Part shown: positions 34,162 through 44,197 of the stretch, one piece after another
Layout: every line of letters starts with the position of its first letter
Numbering within the stretch: position 1 is the stretch's first letter
NCBI GenBank assembly: GCA_046705285.1
Contig: JBJKQK010000073.1
Span: 34,131-98,130, forward strand
Direction: 5' to 3'
From: SCRD01 sp046705285
GTDB taxonomy: Bacteria > Acidobacteriota > Terriglobia > UBA7540
DNA: 64,000 nt
The notes under the pieces: generated by a model
The model's input: only the letters and a program-made list of their open reading frames with translations
The model's database searches: none
What the model was told of the DNA's origin: nothing
Position numbers and translations under genes: made by a program

Positions 34162-35814
34162 ATGAACCGAAGGCGTTTTCTCCAGTCCAGCAGTGCGGCT
34201 GCCATGGGAGCGCTTGCATCCCGATCAGAGGCTTCCGAAAGGCTTGCGGTCCCGGTTGCGCGATCGAATTCCGGCCGCGTCCGTCTGACCATCGTGGCAA
34301 ACGAGCCTCTCGGAATCATCAGCCGCAATGTTTACGGCCAATTCACTGAACACCTGGGAAGTTGCATTTATGATGCCATGTGGGTGGGCCCAAGCTCGTC
34401 CATCCCCAATCATAACGGATTGCGCAGCGACACGATGGCAGCGTTCAAGCGCATTCACGCGCCCATCATCCGCTGGCCGGGGGGCTGCTTTGCCGGTACC
34501 TATCACTGGCGTGACGGGATCGGTCCGCGAGACAAACGCCCACAGACGTGGAACATCTTCTGGGACCGCGACGAACCCAATTCCTTTGGCACGGACGAGT
34601 ATCTGGAATACTGTAGGCTCTGCGGGGCATCTCCTTATCTCTGCCTGAATTGCGGGTCCGGGACCGTGCGCGAGGCGCTCGAATGGCTCGAGTACTGTAA
34701 CGGCGACCAGCCGACGACGATCGCCCAGATGCGTGCTTCTAACGGGCATCCCGCGCCCTATAACGTTCGATATTGGTCTGTGGGAAATGAGAGCTGGGGA
34801 TGCGGAGGACGTTTCGACGCCGAGGAATACGGCCGCCGCTATGCTCGTTTTGTGAATTACCTTGGGACCGCCGCGCGGAATCAGAAAGTGGAGTTTGTGG
34901 CCTGCGGGGACATGAGGGACGGCTGGAACCAGACGTTTTTCGAGACACTGCTTCAGAGGCCAGGCGCCAGACGCATTGAAGGCGTAAACCACCTCTCTGT
35001 GCATCATTATTTCTTCGACCGGGGCCCGGCGGTGGAGTTCAGCGAAGACGAATATTACCACCTGCTGGCTGCAGTGGCGACGCTGGAATCGTTGCTCCGC
35101 AAGACTATCGGTGTAATTGACAATTACACCGAAGTCAACGGCCCAACCATCGGAATCTCATTGGACGAATGGGGCGTTTGGCATCGGACCCACAACACGG
35201 GCAAGAACGCGCTGATGCAGCCGAACACGCTGCGCGACGCACTGGTCGCGGCAGTGGTTCTCAACAGCCTCAACGGTTTTGGGAATCGCATCTCAATCGC
35301 CTGCATCGCACAGGCCTTCAACGTGCTGCAGTGCATGGCCTTCACACGCGGGAAGGAGATGGTGCTTACTCCGACGTATTATGTCTTCGATCTTTATCAG
35401 CCGCACATGGACGCCACGGCACTGAGGACGCTGGTGGATTCATCTAGCTTTACGATCAGGAAGGCCGAACCGGGATCTCCGGAAGAAGGGCGGGGACATG
35501 AGGTCAAGCGTCCGTACGTCAGCGCCTCTGCATCTCGCAACGAATCAACGGGAGAACTCTGCCTGACGCTGGTGAATCAGCATCTTACGGACCCGCTGGA
35601 AGTGGAAATTCAGATCACGGGCTTGGAATATTCCGGTGGGTTCAGCGGCACCCAGCGGCAACTGACGTCTGGAAGCGTACGCGACCAAAACACGTTCAGC
35701 CAGCCAAGTTTAGTGAAGGCAGGTCCCGAGAAGCCGATTTCCGTCAAAGGCAATCCGTTTGTCCACGAGATTCCTCCGCACTCGGTGGAAACTCTGCTGC
35801 TGCGCAAGGCATAA
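34162..35814 (+). CDS. Alpha-L-arabinofuranosidase, GH51
   Basis: The 550-residue enzyme releases arabinose from arabinoxylan or arabinan. The N-terminus MNRRRFLQSSSAAAMGALA is a Tat-type signal, so it is probably exported folded. The GH51 segments are NVYGQFTEHLGSCIYDAMW, IRWPGGCFAGTYHWRDGIG and VRYWSVGNESWG, whose Glu after Asn is the acid/base. The nucleophile Glu is in ISLDEWGVW. The C-terminal beta-sandwich follows. I chose ATG 34162, which gives the Tat motif and has AGGGGG directly upstream. The longer frame starts at TTG 34141 with no such site. A strong promoter lies at 34073-34101. Confidence 0.93.
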   Translation: MNRRRFLQSSSAAAMGALASRSEASERLAVPVARSNSGRVRLTIVANEPLGIISRNVYGQFTEHLGSCIYDAMWVGPSSSIPNHNGLRSDTMAAFKRIHAPIIRWPGGCFAGTYHWRDGIGPRDKRPQTWNIFWDRDEPNSFGTDEYLEYCRLCGASPYLCLNCGSGTVREALEWLEYCNGDQPTTIAQMRASNGHPAPYNVRYWSVGNESWGCGGRFDAEEYGRRYARFVNYLGTAARNQKVEFVACGDMRDGWNQTFFETLLQRPGARRIEGVNHLSVHHYFFDRGPAVEFSEDEYYHLLAAVATLESLLRKTIGVIDNYTEVNGPTIGISLDEWGVWHRTHNTGKNALMQPNTLRDALVAAVVLNSLNGFGNRISIACIAQAFNVLQCMAFTRGKEMVLTPTYYVFDLYQPHMDATALRTLVDSSSFTIRKAEPGSPEEGRGHEVKRPYVSASASRNESTGELCLTLVNQHLTDPLEVEIQITGLEYSGGFSGTQRQLTSGSVRDQNTFSQPSLVKAGPEKPISVKGNPFVHEIPPHSVETLLLRKA

Positions 35815-36000
35815 ACATGTCCTGCCCCGTTTTTTTCGCTGAGGCAACGTCCACTCGTTGCATGCAGGGCGGGGCGTCACCTTTCTGCAAGTTTTGAGCT
35901 CAATTCCGGAACGATTTGATCTGTCGGTGCGACTGCCGGCTTGCGCATGCGCCATTGCCGGCGTAGCGGGTGTTATCATGGATGAAAAAAGGAGGCATTC

Positions 36001-36732
36001 ATGGCGGACGAACTTCGGGGCAAAGTTGCGGTAGTGACCGGCGGAACACGGGGTATCGGCTTCAGCATCGCCCAGAGACTTTTGCGTGAGGAGGCGAAGG
36101 TTTTCATCTGCGGGCGCGATGCGGGACATTTGGATTCGGCTCTGGAAAAGCTCAAGAAACTGCCTCGAGCGAGCGTCGAAGGCATGGTTGCAGATGTTCG
36201 CCGGTATGAAGACTGCCAGAAAGTTGTGCGCGGCGCCGCGGAAAAATTCGGAGGCATTGATATTCTGGTTAATAATGCCGGCTTGGCTTATTTCAAACCA
36301 GTTGACCAGTTGACAGCGGAAGAGTGGGACACAACAATCCAAACAAACCTTTCCGGGGTGTTCTACTGCTGCCGCGAAGCCATCCCGCTGATGCGCAAAC
36401 GAGGCAGCGGTTACATCTTCAACATTTCCAGCCTGGCAGGAGTCAATCCGTTTGCGGGCGGGAGCGCTTACAACGCTTCCAAGTTCGGACTGAACGGCTT
36501 CTCTGAAGCGATGATGCAGGACGTGCGGCACGACGGCATTCGGGTCAGTTACATCATGCCGGGCAGTGTGGATACGGATTTTGGCGGCGCTCCTGGGACG
36601 AAACCCAGCGCCTCATGGAAGCTCACGGGAGAAGATATCGCGAAGGCAGTAGTTGATCTTTACCTGTTTCCAAAAACAGCGCTTGCCAGCCGAATTGAGA
36701 TGCGGCCGTCCCAGCCGCCGAAGAAGAAATAG
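36001..36732 (+). CDS. Short-chain dehydrogenase/reductase (FabG-like)
   Basis: The 243-residue classical SDR has the cofactor motif TGGTRGIGFSIA near the N-terminus, ADVRRYEDC, the NNAGLAYF motif, and the catalytic tetrad with Asn, Ser in FNISSLAGVNP, and Tyr-Lys in YNASKFG. It reduces a ketone or oxidises an alcohol with NAD(P), most like 3-oxoacyl-ACP reductases, but the substrate is unknown. AAGGAGG lies five bases before ATG 36001. The C-terminus (PSQPPKKK) is basic and dispensable-looking. The secreted BNR-like gene begins 18 bases after its stop, so the two may be co-transcribed. Confidence 0.9.
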   Translation: MADELRGKVAVVTGGTRGIGFSIAQRLLREEAKVFICGRDAGHLDSALEKLKKLPRASVEGMVADVRRYEDCQKVVRGAAEKFGGIDILVNNAGLAYFKPVDQLTAEEWDTTIQTNLSGVFYCCREAIPLMRKRGSGYIFNISSLAGVNPFAGGSAYNASKFGLNGFSEAMMQDVRHDGIRVSYIMPGSVDTDFGGAPGTKPSASWKLTGEDIAKAVVDLYLFPKTALASRIEMRPSQPPKKK

Positions 36733-36750
36733 CGCGCTCGGGTTCGATCA

Positions 36751-37932
36751 ATGAAACGACACCGTGCCAAAATCATGTGGCCAATGGCTGCTGTCCTGGC
36801 TGTCGTAGCGCTTGTCTATTCAGAAACCAGGCCTTACCCAGGGGTTCCTCAGGTGAGGCTCCTGCGGGTCCCTGACGGAGGCATTCTGCCGCAGACGGCG
36901 GTCGATTCACACGGAGTGCTTCACATGATCTACTTCACGGGGGATGCCGCTGCCGGCAATATCGAATATGCCGAACGCGCACCGGGTGCGAAATCCTTTT
37001 CAGAACCCATTCGAGTGAATAGCCAGCCAGGGAGTGCTCTGGCGGTTGGAACGGTGCGTGCGCCCCAGATGGCATTGGGGACGGATGGGCGTGTCTATGT
37101 TGTGTGGTTTGGTGCGTCGCAGGCGCAACCACGAGGACCGGACGGTTCCACTCCTCTGCTCTTTTCGCGGCTGAACACTGCCGGCACCGCTTTTGAACCC
37201 CAGCGAAATCTAGTGCATTATGCCAAAGGTCTCGATGGCGGACTTTCTGTGGCCGCTGATCGCGAAGGCGATGTCTATGTGGTGTGGCACGCCACGGGCA
37301 AGAAGCCGGGAGAGGCCCACCGGCGTGTCTATCTGGCACAATCCACCGATGCCGGTCGGACCTTTGCTCGGGAAGTTGCGGTTTCGCCCGCCGCGCTGGG
37401 CGCATGCGGCTGCTGCGGGATGCGCGCCTTTGTCGACCGTCTTGGCGCGCTGTTCATCCTGTACCGTGCTGCCGCCGAGGGAATCCATCGCGACATGATG
37501 CTGCTGGTTTCCACTGATCGAGGCCGCACCTTTCGCTCCGAAGAGATTTCCTCGTGGAGGCTGAATGCCTGTCCCATGAGCACAGATTATCTGAGCGAAG
37601 GCGGGCAGCACGTGCTCGCCGCGTGGGAAAAAGCGGGCGAGGTTTACTTCGATAAAATCAATCCGCACACTCTCCGGCTTTCCTCCTCATTTGCCGCACC
37701 TGGCCAGAACGGCGATCGAAAACACCCCGCTGTCGCAGCCAACTCTCACGGCGAAGTTCTGCTTTCCTGGACGGAAGGAACCGGCTGGAATCAAGGTGGT
37801 TCGCTCGCCTGGCAACTCTTCAGCAGCTCAGGCCAACCCATCGGCGGCGAAAGCCATGCACCACGCGTGCCGGTGTGGGACATGCCCAGTGTCTTTACCG
37901 GCCCCCACGGCAACTTCACCATCGTCTATTGA
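36751..37932 (+). CDS. Secreted beta-propeller protein, sialidase/BNR-like
   Basis: The 393-residue protein has a signal anchor (WPMAAVLAVVALVYS, about residues 10-25). Repeated blades contain S-D-G-R-T-F-like or related elements (SQSTDAGRTFAREVAVS, VSTDRGRTFRSEEIS, NSHGEVLLSWTEG), the Asp-box-type pattern of sialidases and BNR repeat proteins. GACGCCGMRAFVDRLGALF holds a CxCC cluster that could bind a metal or form disulfides. The catalytic arginine triad and Tyr of true sialidases are not evident, so it may bind or process glycans in another way. It starts 18 bases after the SDR stop. The function is unproven. Confidence 0.65.
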   Translation: MKRHRAKIMWPMAAVLAVVALVYSETRPYPGVPQVRLLRVPDGGILPQTAVDSHGVLHMIYFTGDAAAGNIEYAERAPGAKSFSEPIRVNSQPGSALAVGTVRAPQMALGTDGRVYVVWFGASQAQPRGPDGSTPLLFSRLNTAGTAFEPQRNLVHYAKGLDGGLSVAADREGDVYVVWHATGKKPGEAHRRVYLAQSTDAGRTFAREVAVSPAALGACGCCGMRAFVDRLGALFILYRAAAEGIHRDMMLLVSTDRGRTFRSEEISSWRLNACPMSTDYLSEGGQHVLAAWEKAGEVYFDKINPHTLRLSSSFAAPGQNGDRKHPAVAANSHGEVLLSWTEGTGWNQGGSLAWQLFSSSGQPIGGESHAPRVPVWDMPSVFTGPHGNFTIVY

Positions 37933-38055
37933 AAAGGTGTGGCCAGTTCGACGGCTTGTTGTGGAAACCTGAACAGCAAAGCTCACCGTTGGCACGTGCC
38001 TGTGTGCGCCGGATGTTATCATGGAATGGCCAGACGGTAACGGATACCCTAATCC

Positions 38056-38589
38056 ATGCTGATCCTTGACGTTGGGTGCGGTACAAACAAGCAGGAAGCG
38101 GGAGCCATTGGCCTCGACCGCGAGAAAGGCTCCAGTGCGGACATCCGTTGCGAACTCGCCCATATTCCGTGGCCCCTGCGGTCGGATTGTGCGGACCGGA
38201 TTTACCTTTCGCACGTTCTTGAGCATCAGAAGGACCTCCTGGCGGCTATGAGGGAAGTCCATCGTGTTGCGAAGCCTGGCGCTGAGGTGATAGCTGTAAC
38301 ACCGCATTACAGCTCTCCTGATTCCTATACTGATCCCACCCATCTTTTCCACCTGGGCCTGCACAGCTTCGATTACTTTGTGCGCGACGCCTTCGAAAAC
38401 TTTACTTATGGGGCAGGCGGCTTCGAGATTCTTGAGCGACGCCTGACATTTGGCGGCAACTTTCTGCTCGATAACCTCGGGCGCCTTTGCGCAGGATGGT
38501 CGCCGGACTTCTATGAGAAACATCTGGCCTGGATTTTTCCGGCTCGGAATATTTTCTGCAGGCTTCGGGTGATAAAGCAGCGACAATGA
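38056..38589 (+). CDS. Class I SAM-dependent methyltransferase (small)
   Basis: The 177-residue protein is short but holds a methyltransferase core: ILDVGCGTNKQ (motif I), AIGLDREKGSSADIRCELAHIPW (acidic residue then substrate region), DRIYLSHVLEHQKD (motif IV, with HVLEH) and VAKPGAEVIAVTPHYSS. The region after residue 110 includes an aromatic cluster (HLFHLGLHSFDYFV). It probably acts on a sugar or lipid, like the methyltransferases of the polysaccharide locus, but it lies alone between the propeller gene and the phosphoesterase gene. ATG 38056 leaves almost no residues before motif I, so an upstream non-ATG start is possible. Confidence 0.82.
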   Translation: MLILDVGCGTNKQEAGAIGLDREKGSSADIRCELAHIPWPLRSDCADRIYLSHVLEHQKDLLAAMREVHRVAKPGAEVIAVTPHYSSPDSYTDPTHLFHLGLHSFDYFVRDAFENFTYGAGGFEILERRLTFGGNFLLDNLGRLCAGWSPDFYEKHLAWIFPARNIFCRLRVIKQRQ

Positions 38590-38776
38590 GCTCTCACGCA
38601 AAAACCCGGGTGCTCGAGGCTATCCTTTTCGCATTGCCGATGTACTTCACGGTCAACAATTGCTATAGTGATTGTTCTTCTACAGACAGCATTACCACGC
38701 AGGAATCGCGACCCATAGGGCGCCATGTCATACCAGATCTGTCAGTTCCTAATTCTTCATAACGGGAGGACTCGCC

Positions 38777-41569
38777 GTGCCAGTCAATGAGTCTCCGGAG
38801 GTCCGCTTCGCTGTTCTTGTCTTCGTCTTCTCATCGTGCGTCTTTGTTTCAAGTTGCGCAAAACGTCCGGCGCGTGTTGCTGAACTCGGCGCGCCGGCGG
38901 GTAATCGGCCCACTGAGATCGTTCCGGGAGGAACCTCGATTCTTCCCAACGGGCGGCTGATTACGCCGCAGGGAGTGCAGGTTAAAGTTGCACCGCACCC
39001 TTATGGCATGACGCTCAGTCCCGACGGCAAGATGCTGGTGACCTCCAACAATGGTACCTGGCCGTTTTCGGTTTCCATCATCTCGAATCTTTCCAGTAAC
39101 AAACCACTGGTGGGGCAAATTACCCCGGGATTTCCGCCGATAAACTCCGAGTCTGACCCGAGGAGCGTTTATCTGGGCGTGGCCATCGCACCGAACAATC
39201 GCACCCTTTATCTTTCCGAGGGCAACAACGGCAAAATCGGCATCTTCGACCTGAAAACGCGGCGCGACCTCGGCACGCTCAACCTGAACGGCCGCTACCA
39301 CGGGGAGAATTACCGCTACAGCCTGGCGGGTGACCTGAAGCTATCGCCGGACGGCAAGTATCTTTACGCGCTGGACCTGGCCTACTTCCGCATGGTGGTT
39401 TTCAACACGCAGGCGCGCCGAATGATCGCCAGCGTGCGCGTGGGGCGGCTGCCATTCGGGCTGGCCCTTTCGCCCGACGGCAGGACGGCCTATGTAACAA
39501 ACGTCGGAATGTTCCGCTATTCGCTGGTGCCAGGGTACAACCCGAAGGACGCGCTGCACACCGGACTTGATTTCCCGCCTTTTGGATTTCCCTCCAGGCA
39601 GGCTGCGGAAGGAACGGTGGTGCAGGGCAAGAAAATACCCGGGCTCGGGAGCCCAAACGTTCCGCAATCCAATTCGGTTTATGTCCTTGACGTAGCAGAC
39701 CCCAGCCATCCCGAGGTGAAAGCGCGAGTCCGGACCGGCCTTCCGATCGGACCTCAATCGATCGGAGGTTCGAGCCCCGGAGCGGTTGTGGCGGGCCGGG
39801 ACAAAGTCTATGTGAGTAACTCCGCCCAGGACAGTATCAGCATTCTGGACGCACACACGGGTACGGTGGAAAAAACACTCATACTGCAGCCGGCTAAAAG
39901 TGTAGCCGCTCTGCGCGGCCTGCTGCCTTTTGGCCTTGCGCTGAGTCCTGATGGAAGCCGTCTCTACGTTGCCTGTGCGGGGATCAACGCTCTGGCGGTG
40001 ATTGATACAAAGCAGGAAAAGGTGCTGGGTTACGTTCCCACGGGGTGGTTTCCTGCACGCGTGGCCGTGAGCCCGGACGGCCGGACTCTTTATATTGACA
40101 ACGCCAAAGGTTTTGGTTCCGGACCCAACGGTGGTCCGAATTTCCATGAAGGCCCGGCGGGAGATTACATCGGCGACATCACCAAAGGCGTGATTTCGAT
40201 CATGCCAGCGCCGAAGACGTTGGATCTCCACGAGCTAACGCAGCAAGTTCTGCACAATAATGGCTTCATTCCGCAAGAGGAACCGCTGCGGCAGGCTGAC
40301 TTCCCTATTCCACCGGCAGGACACGTGAGTTCCAAAATCACGTATGTCGTTTTTATAGTCAAAGAGAACCGTACGTTTGACCAGATTTTCGGCGATCTGA
40401 AGTCAGTGGGCGGCGAGAAAGTGAACGGCGATCCGGAGCTGGCGAATTATGGCGACGATGCAACGGTCAGCGAACACGGTGAGCCGACCTACGAGCACGT
40501 CCGCGTGACGCCTAATGAGCACGCTCTGGCCGAGCGTTTTGGCGTGAGCGACAACTATTATGTGGACTCCGATGTTTCGGTGGACGGCCACCGCTGGCTG
40601 GTGGCGACCTATCCGAACACCGTGGTTGAATCCGCATGGCCGGCTGCTTATGGGGGCGAGTTCAGCTTCGAGCCCGACCAAGATGCGCCTGGGCGGCTGC
40701 AGATCGGAAGCACGTCAATCGCTCCGGAGGACTACCTGCAAGCAGGTTCGCTTTGGGAACATCTGTCGAGCCACGGCATCACATTCCGTAACTACGGGGA
40801 GGGCCTTGAACTGGCGGGGGAAACTGAAGGAGAGGGAACCGAACCGACAGGCGTACGCGAATCGACAAACGTGCCAATGCCAGAGGTCTTGTTCATGAAC
40901 ACATCGCACACGTACCCTACTTTCAATACATCTATCCCAGACCAGTATCGATTCAAGCAATTCAAGCATGAATTCGACACACGCTATCTGAGCGGTAAGG
41001 AGCCGCTGCCGCAATTTATCTACATCTGGTTACCCAATGACCACACGGCAAAGCCGCGTCCCAAGGATGGCTACCCTTACCGCGCCTCTTACGTGGCGGA
41101 CAATGATCTGGCACTGGGCAAGTTGGTGCAACTCTTCTCCCATAGCCCGTTCTGGCAGAATATGGCCATCTTTGTCACCGAAGATGACGCTCAGGACGGT
41201 CAGGACCACGTTGATGCTCACCGCAGCGTGCTTCTCGTAATCAGTCCCTATTCGCGGCGGGGGGTTTCGCACGTTCATGAAAGCATACTCAGCATTCTGA
41301 AAACATTTGACCTGATCTTCGGCCTTCCACCCATCAACCAGTATGACGCGGCAGCCACCAGCCTTGCCTCTTGCTTTACCAACCATCCGGATTTCGCCCC
41401 CTACACCGCGCTTCCAGAGGATTCTCGTATCTTTGATCCCGCAAAAGCGCGCGACCCAGATTACTTTGCGCGTCGCGACGAGCCTCTGCCGCCTTCGGCG
41501 GTTCTTGATGATCCGGTGGCCATCAGACTGCAGATGCAACGCCAACAGCACGAGGGAGGGAGACGCTGA
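38777..41569 (+). CDS. Lipoprotein with YncE-like beta-propeller and C-terminal phosphoesterase domain
   Basis: The 930-residue fusion protein has a lipobox-type signal (VFVFSSCVFVSSC, Cys near residue 27). A seven-bladed YncE-type propeller (about residues 60-480) has repeated LSPDGK blades (TLSPDGKMLVTSN, KLSPDGKYLYALD). A phosphoesterase domain (about 515-900) starts VVFIVKENRTFDQIFGDL, as in the phospholipase C/acid phosphatase family. NEHALAERFGVSDNYYVDSDVSVDGHRW supplies metal-binding residues, and VTEDDAQDGQDHVDAHRSV the later Asp/His. The start is GTG 38777 with GGGAGGA eight bases upstream. Such bifunctional proteins are common in this phylum. The substrate is unknown. Confidence 0.88.
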   Translation: MPVNESPEVRFAVLVFVFSSCVFVSSCAKRPARVAELGAPAGNRPTEIVPGGTSILPNGRLITPQGVQVKVAPHPYGMTLSPDGKMLVTSNNGTWPFSVSIISNLSSNKPLVGQITPGFPPINSESDPRSVYLGVAIAPNNRTLYLSEGNNGKIGIFDLKTRRDLGTLNLNGRYHGENYRYSLAGDLKLSPDGKYLYALDLAYFRMVVFNTQARRMIASVRVGRLPFGLALSPDGRTAYVTNVGMFRYSLVPGYNPKDALHTGLDFPPFGFPSRQAAEGTVVQGKKIPGLGSPNVPQSNSVYVLDVADPSHPEVKARVRTGLPIGPQSIGGSSPGAVVAGRDKVYVSNSAQDSISILDAHTGTVEKTLILQPAKSVAALRGLLPFGLALSPDGSRLYVACAGINALAVIDTKQEKVLGYVPTGWFPARVAVSPDGRTLYIDNAKGFGSGPNGGPNFHEGPAGDYIGDITKGVISIMPAPKTLDLHELTQQVLHNNGFIPQEEPLRQADFPIPPAGHVSSKITYVVFIVKENRTFDQIFGDLKSVGGEKVNGDPELANYGDDATVSEHGEPTYEHVRVTPNEHALAERFGVSDNYYVDSDVSVDGHRWLVATYPNTVVESAWPAAYGGEFSFEPDQDAPGRLQIGSTSIAPEDYLQAGSLWEHLSSHGITFRNYGEGLELAGETEGEGTEPTGVRESTNVPMPEVLFMNTSHTYPTFNTSIPDQYRFKQFKHEFDTRYLSGKEPLPQFIYIWLPNDHTAKPRPKDGYPYRASYVADNDLALGKLVQLFSHSPFWQNMAIFVTEDDAQDGQDHVDAHRSVLLVISPYSRRGVSHVHESILSILKTFDLIFGLPPINQYDAAATSLASCFTNHPDFAPYTALPEDSRIFDPAKARDPDYFARRDEPLPPSAVLDDPVAIRLQMQRQQHEGGRR

Positions 41570-41649
41570 AGCCGTTTTCAAAGCTTGCCCCTACGCGATC
41601 CAGGTGAATTTCTTATTCCGGCTTCAGTTTGATCCTCCTGTGGCTCCAT

Positions 41650-41679
41650 TTGGTTGGCGTGCGGTGCATCGTGTACAAT
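41650..41679 (+). promoter_or_regulatory. Candidate promoter for the helicase gene
   Basis: TTGGTT (41650-41655) and TACAAT (41674-41679) lie 18 bases apart, about 110 bases before the preferred helicase start. The -35 box is only partly canonical. Confidence 0.35.
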
Positions 41680-41796
41680 CGAGTCTTTGAACATCGCTGA
41701 TCGAACTTCACTTGATGCGATGGGCGCCGCAACGATTGGATGCAGGGACCGCGCCGAGGGGACCGCCGCGAGAACTTCCTGCCTGATGAATCCGTC

Positions 41797-44034
41797 ATGA
41801 CTTCATTAGTGGACCAGCTTAATACCCAGCAACGCGCCGCTGTGGAACACACGGACGGCCCGCTGCTGATACTGGCGGGAGCGGGCAGCGGCAAGACACG
41901 TGTTATCACCTATCGCATCGCTTATCTGATTGAGGTTTGTGGAGTTCCTCCTGAGAATATTCTGGCCGTGACGTTCACGAACAAGGCAGCCGATCAGATG
42001 AAAGACCGTGTGGCAGGGTTGCTGGGCGGCAGGATCGGCGCTCTGCCGCACATTTCCACTTTCCATTCGTTTTGCGTCAGCGTCCTCCGGCGCCACATCG
42101 ATCTCCTCGGATACACTCGCGATTTCACCATTTACGATGAAGACGATCAGCAGCGGACAGTGAAGCTTGCAGGGCAAGAATTGGGATTGAGCGACTGGAT
42201 CACGACACCGCGGGCGGTGTTGGCCCGCATCAGTGCCGCCAAGAATCGGGGTGTCACGCCCGAAAGAATACAGGACGAGGCTTACGATCCTTCCACGCGC
42301 AACCTGGCCGTTCTGTTTGAGCGTTATGAAAAGATGCTGCGGCAATCGAATGCGCTCGATTTTGATGATCTGCTGCTCAAAACTGTTGCACTGTTCGATG
42401 ACGCGACCGACATCGCAGAGGAATACAACCAGCGTTTCCGGTACGTTATGGTTGATGAGTACCAGGATACCAACCGCATTCAGTATCAACTGATCCGCCA
42501 ACTCACGCGAGCCCAGCAGAACATCTGCGCGGTGGGCGACGAGGACCAGTCAATCTACCGCTGGCGCGGGGCCGACATTGAAAATATCCTGAATTTCGAC
42601 AAGGATTATCCCGGCACCGAAATGATCCGCCTGGAGCAGAATTACCGCTCAACACAAATGATTCTGGATGCGGCGACGGCTGTGGTGAGCCACAATATCG
42701 CGCGCAAGGGAAAAACATTGAGGACTGACCGCGGCGCGGGATTGCGCGTTGGTCTTTACGAAGCGCGGAATGCGGATGAGGAGGGTTGGTTTGTGGCCGC
42801 GGAGATTTCCAAGGTCCTGCAGGAGGGCTCGGCCCAAAACGTTGGCGTGCTTTTCCGCACCAATGCGCAGTCGCGGATACTGGAAGAAGCTCTGAGGAGA
42901 ATGGGAACCCAATATCGCGTGGTGGGCGGGACCAGTTTTTATGACCGTACGGAGATCAAAGACGCGCTTGCGTACGCCCGCCTGGCGAACAATCTTAGCG
43001 ATTCTTCCGCAATGTTACGCATTATCAACACGCCGCCGCGGGGAATTGGACAAACCACGGTCGATCAATTGCAGGCCCTTGCCTCGCAGAGAGAACTGCC
43101 GCTGTGGAGGGCATTGGAACAGGCGCTGGCTCTTGGTCCCGAGCTGCTTTCAAACCGGGCATTGAAAGCTCTCGAGACCTTCCACGCGCTAATCATAGGG
43201 CTTGTTGCCGACCGCGACCGGCTTTCTCTCAGTGAATTCCTTCGTGCTATTCTCGAACATACTCAATACTTGGAAACCCTGGATGCGGAGAAGACACCGG
43301 CAGCCGAGGGCCGCATTGAAAATCTGCGCGAACTGGTGAACGCGGCCGCGGAAGCTGAAGAGAGAGGGGAACGGCTTGCGGAATTCCTCGACCACGCTGC
43401 CCTGGTTTCAGATGCCGACAATTACGACGAGCGCGCCCGCGTGACGCTGATGACGCTCCACAGTGCCAAGGGGCTGGAATTCTCAGTGGTTTTCCTGGTA
43501 GGGCTGGAAGAAGGGCTCTTTCCGCACAAACTGTCGGCTGACGACAATGCTGCACTCGAAGAAGAGCGCAGGCTGTGTTATGTTGGCATGACGCGCGCCA
43601 AGGATCGGTTGGTTCTCACCTGGGTTCGCGAGCGGCGGACCTACGGTCGGCAGTCGTCGGAGGGAACGAAGCCTTCACGTTTCTTGAGCGAGATTCCATT
43701 TCAGCTTTTGGAGCCGCTCAATGTTGCGATGTTTGCGCCAAAGACGCGCACGACCTGGGGGAATGCCGTCAATTCCGCCGCTGGAGTGGAAAGGTTCATT
43801 TCCGAACGTGGAGGCAAGCGTAACTTTTCGAAATCAGAACCGGCGATACCCCGCGCCCGGCCTGTGGCCACCCCTCGCTGGCGGCAGGGGTCAAGGGTCC
43901 GACATCCAAAATACGGTATCGGGATTGTTCTGGGTTGTGAAGGCGAAGGTGACGATACCAGGCTGACCGTCAGCTTTCCCGGCTACGGCCAAAAAAAACT
44001 GGTGGAACGCTTTGCCTCTCTCGAAAAGGTCTGA
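41797..44034 (+). CDS. pcrA: ATP-dependent DNA helicase, PcrA/UvrD family
   Basis: The superfamily 1A 3'-5' helicase has about 745 residues and acts in DNA repair and replication restart. Motif Q LNTQQRAAV precedes motif I AGAGSGKT (about residues 30-37). Motif Ia is AVTFTNKAADQMK, II VDEYQDTN, III VGDEDQSIYRWRGAD, IV LEQNYRST, V VTLMTLHSAKGLEF and VI YVGMTRAKDRL. The C-terminus has a VRHPKYGIGIVLGCEG tail like the RNA-polymerase/DNA-binding tail of PcrA. ATG 41797 (MTSLVDQLNTQQ) matches the family start. The longer frame from 41740 adds 19 odd residues. Neither start has a good ribosome-binding site. Confidence 0.95.
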   Translation: MTSLVDQLNTQQRAAVEHTDGPLLILAGAGSGKTRVITYRIAYLIEVCGVPPENILAVTFTNKAADQMKDRVAGLLGGRIGALPHISTFHSFCVSVLRRHIDLLGYTRDFTIYDEDDQQRTVKLAGQELGLSDWITTPRAVLARISAAKNRGVTPERIQDEAYDPSTRNLAVLFERYEKMLRQSNALDFDDLLLKTVALFDDATDIAEEYNQRFRYVMVDEYQDTNRIQYQLIRQLTRAQQNICAVGDEDQSIYRWRGADIENILNFDKDYPGTEMIRLEQNYRSTQMILDAATAVVSHNIARKGKTLRTDRGAGLRVGLYEARNADEEGWFVAAEISKVLQEGSAQNVGVLFRTNAQSRILEEALRRMGTQYRVVGGTSFYDRTEIKDALAYARLANNLSDSSAMLRIINTPPRGIGQTTVDQLQALASQRELPLWRALEQALALGPELLSNRALKALETFHALIIGLVADRDRLSLSEFLRAILEHTQYLETLDAEKTPAAEGRIENLRELVNAAAEAEERGERLAEFLDHAALVSDADNYDERARVTLMTLHSAKGLEFSVVFLVGLEEGLFPHKLSADDNAALEEERRLCYVGMTRAKDRLVLTWVRERRTYGRQSSEGTKPSRFLSEIPFQLLEPLNVAMFAPKTRTTWGNAVNSAAGVERFISERGGKRNFSKSEPAIPRARPVATPRWRQGSRVRHPKYGIGIVLGCEGEGDDTRLTVSFPGYGQKKLVERFASLEKV

Positions 44035-44197
44035 AGAATGGTCCGCATCAGAAGATCCAAGTGGGTCATCGTCCGCGAAATCGTGGGACAGCATGGCCCT
44101 CAGAAGCTTCTGTCGGCAACGAAAAGCGGCGAGCGATAGAAAGTCAGGACATGCAGCGGTCATCGGCCGACTACAATGCACAAGCAGGAGAAGACAG

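Noticed and set aside
39341..40231. 296-codon minus-strand ORF inside the propeller-phosphoesterase gene
   Set aside because: Antisense to a domain-verified gene; no motif or start support.
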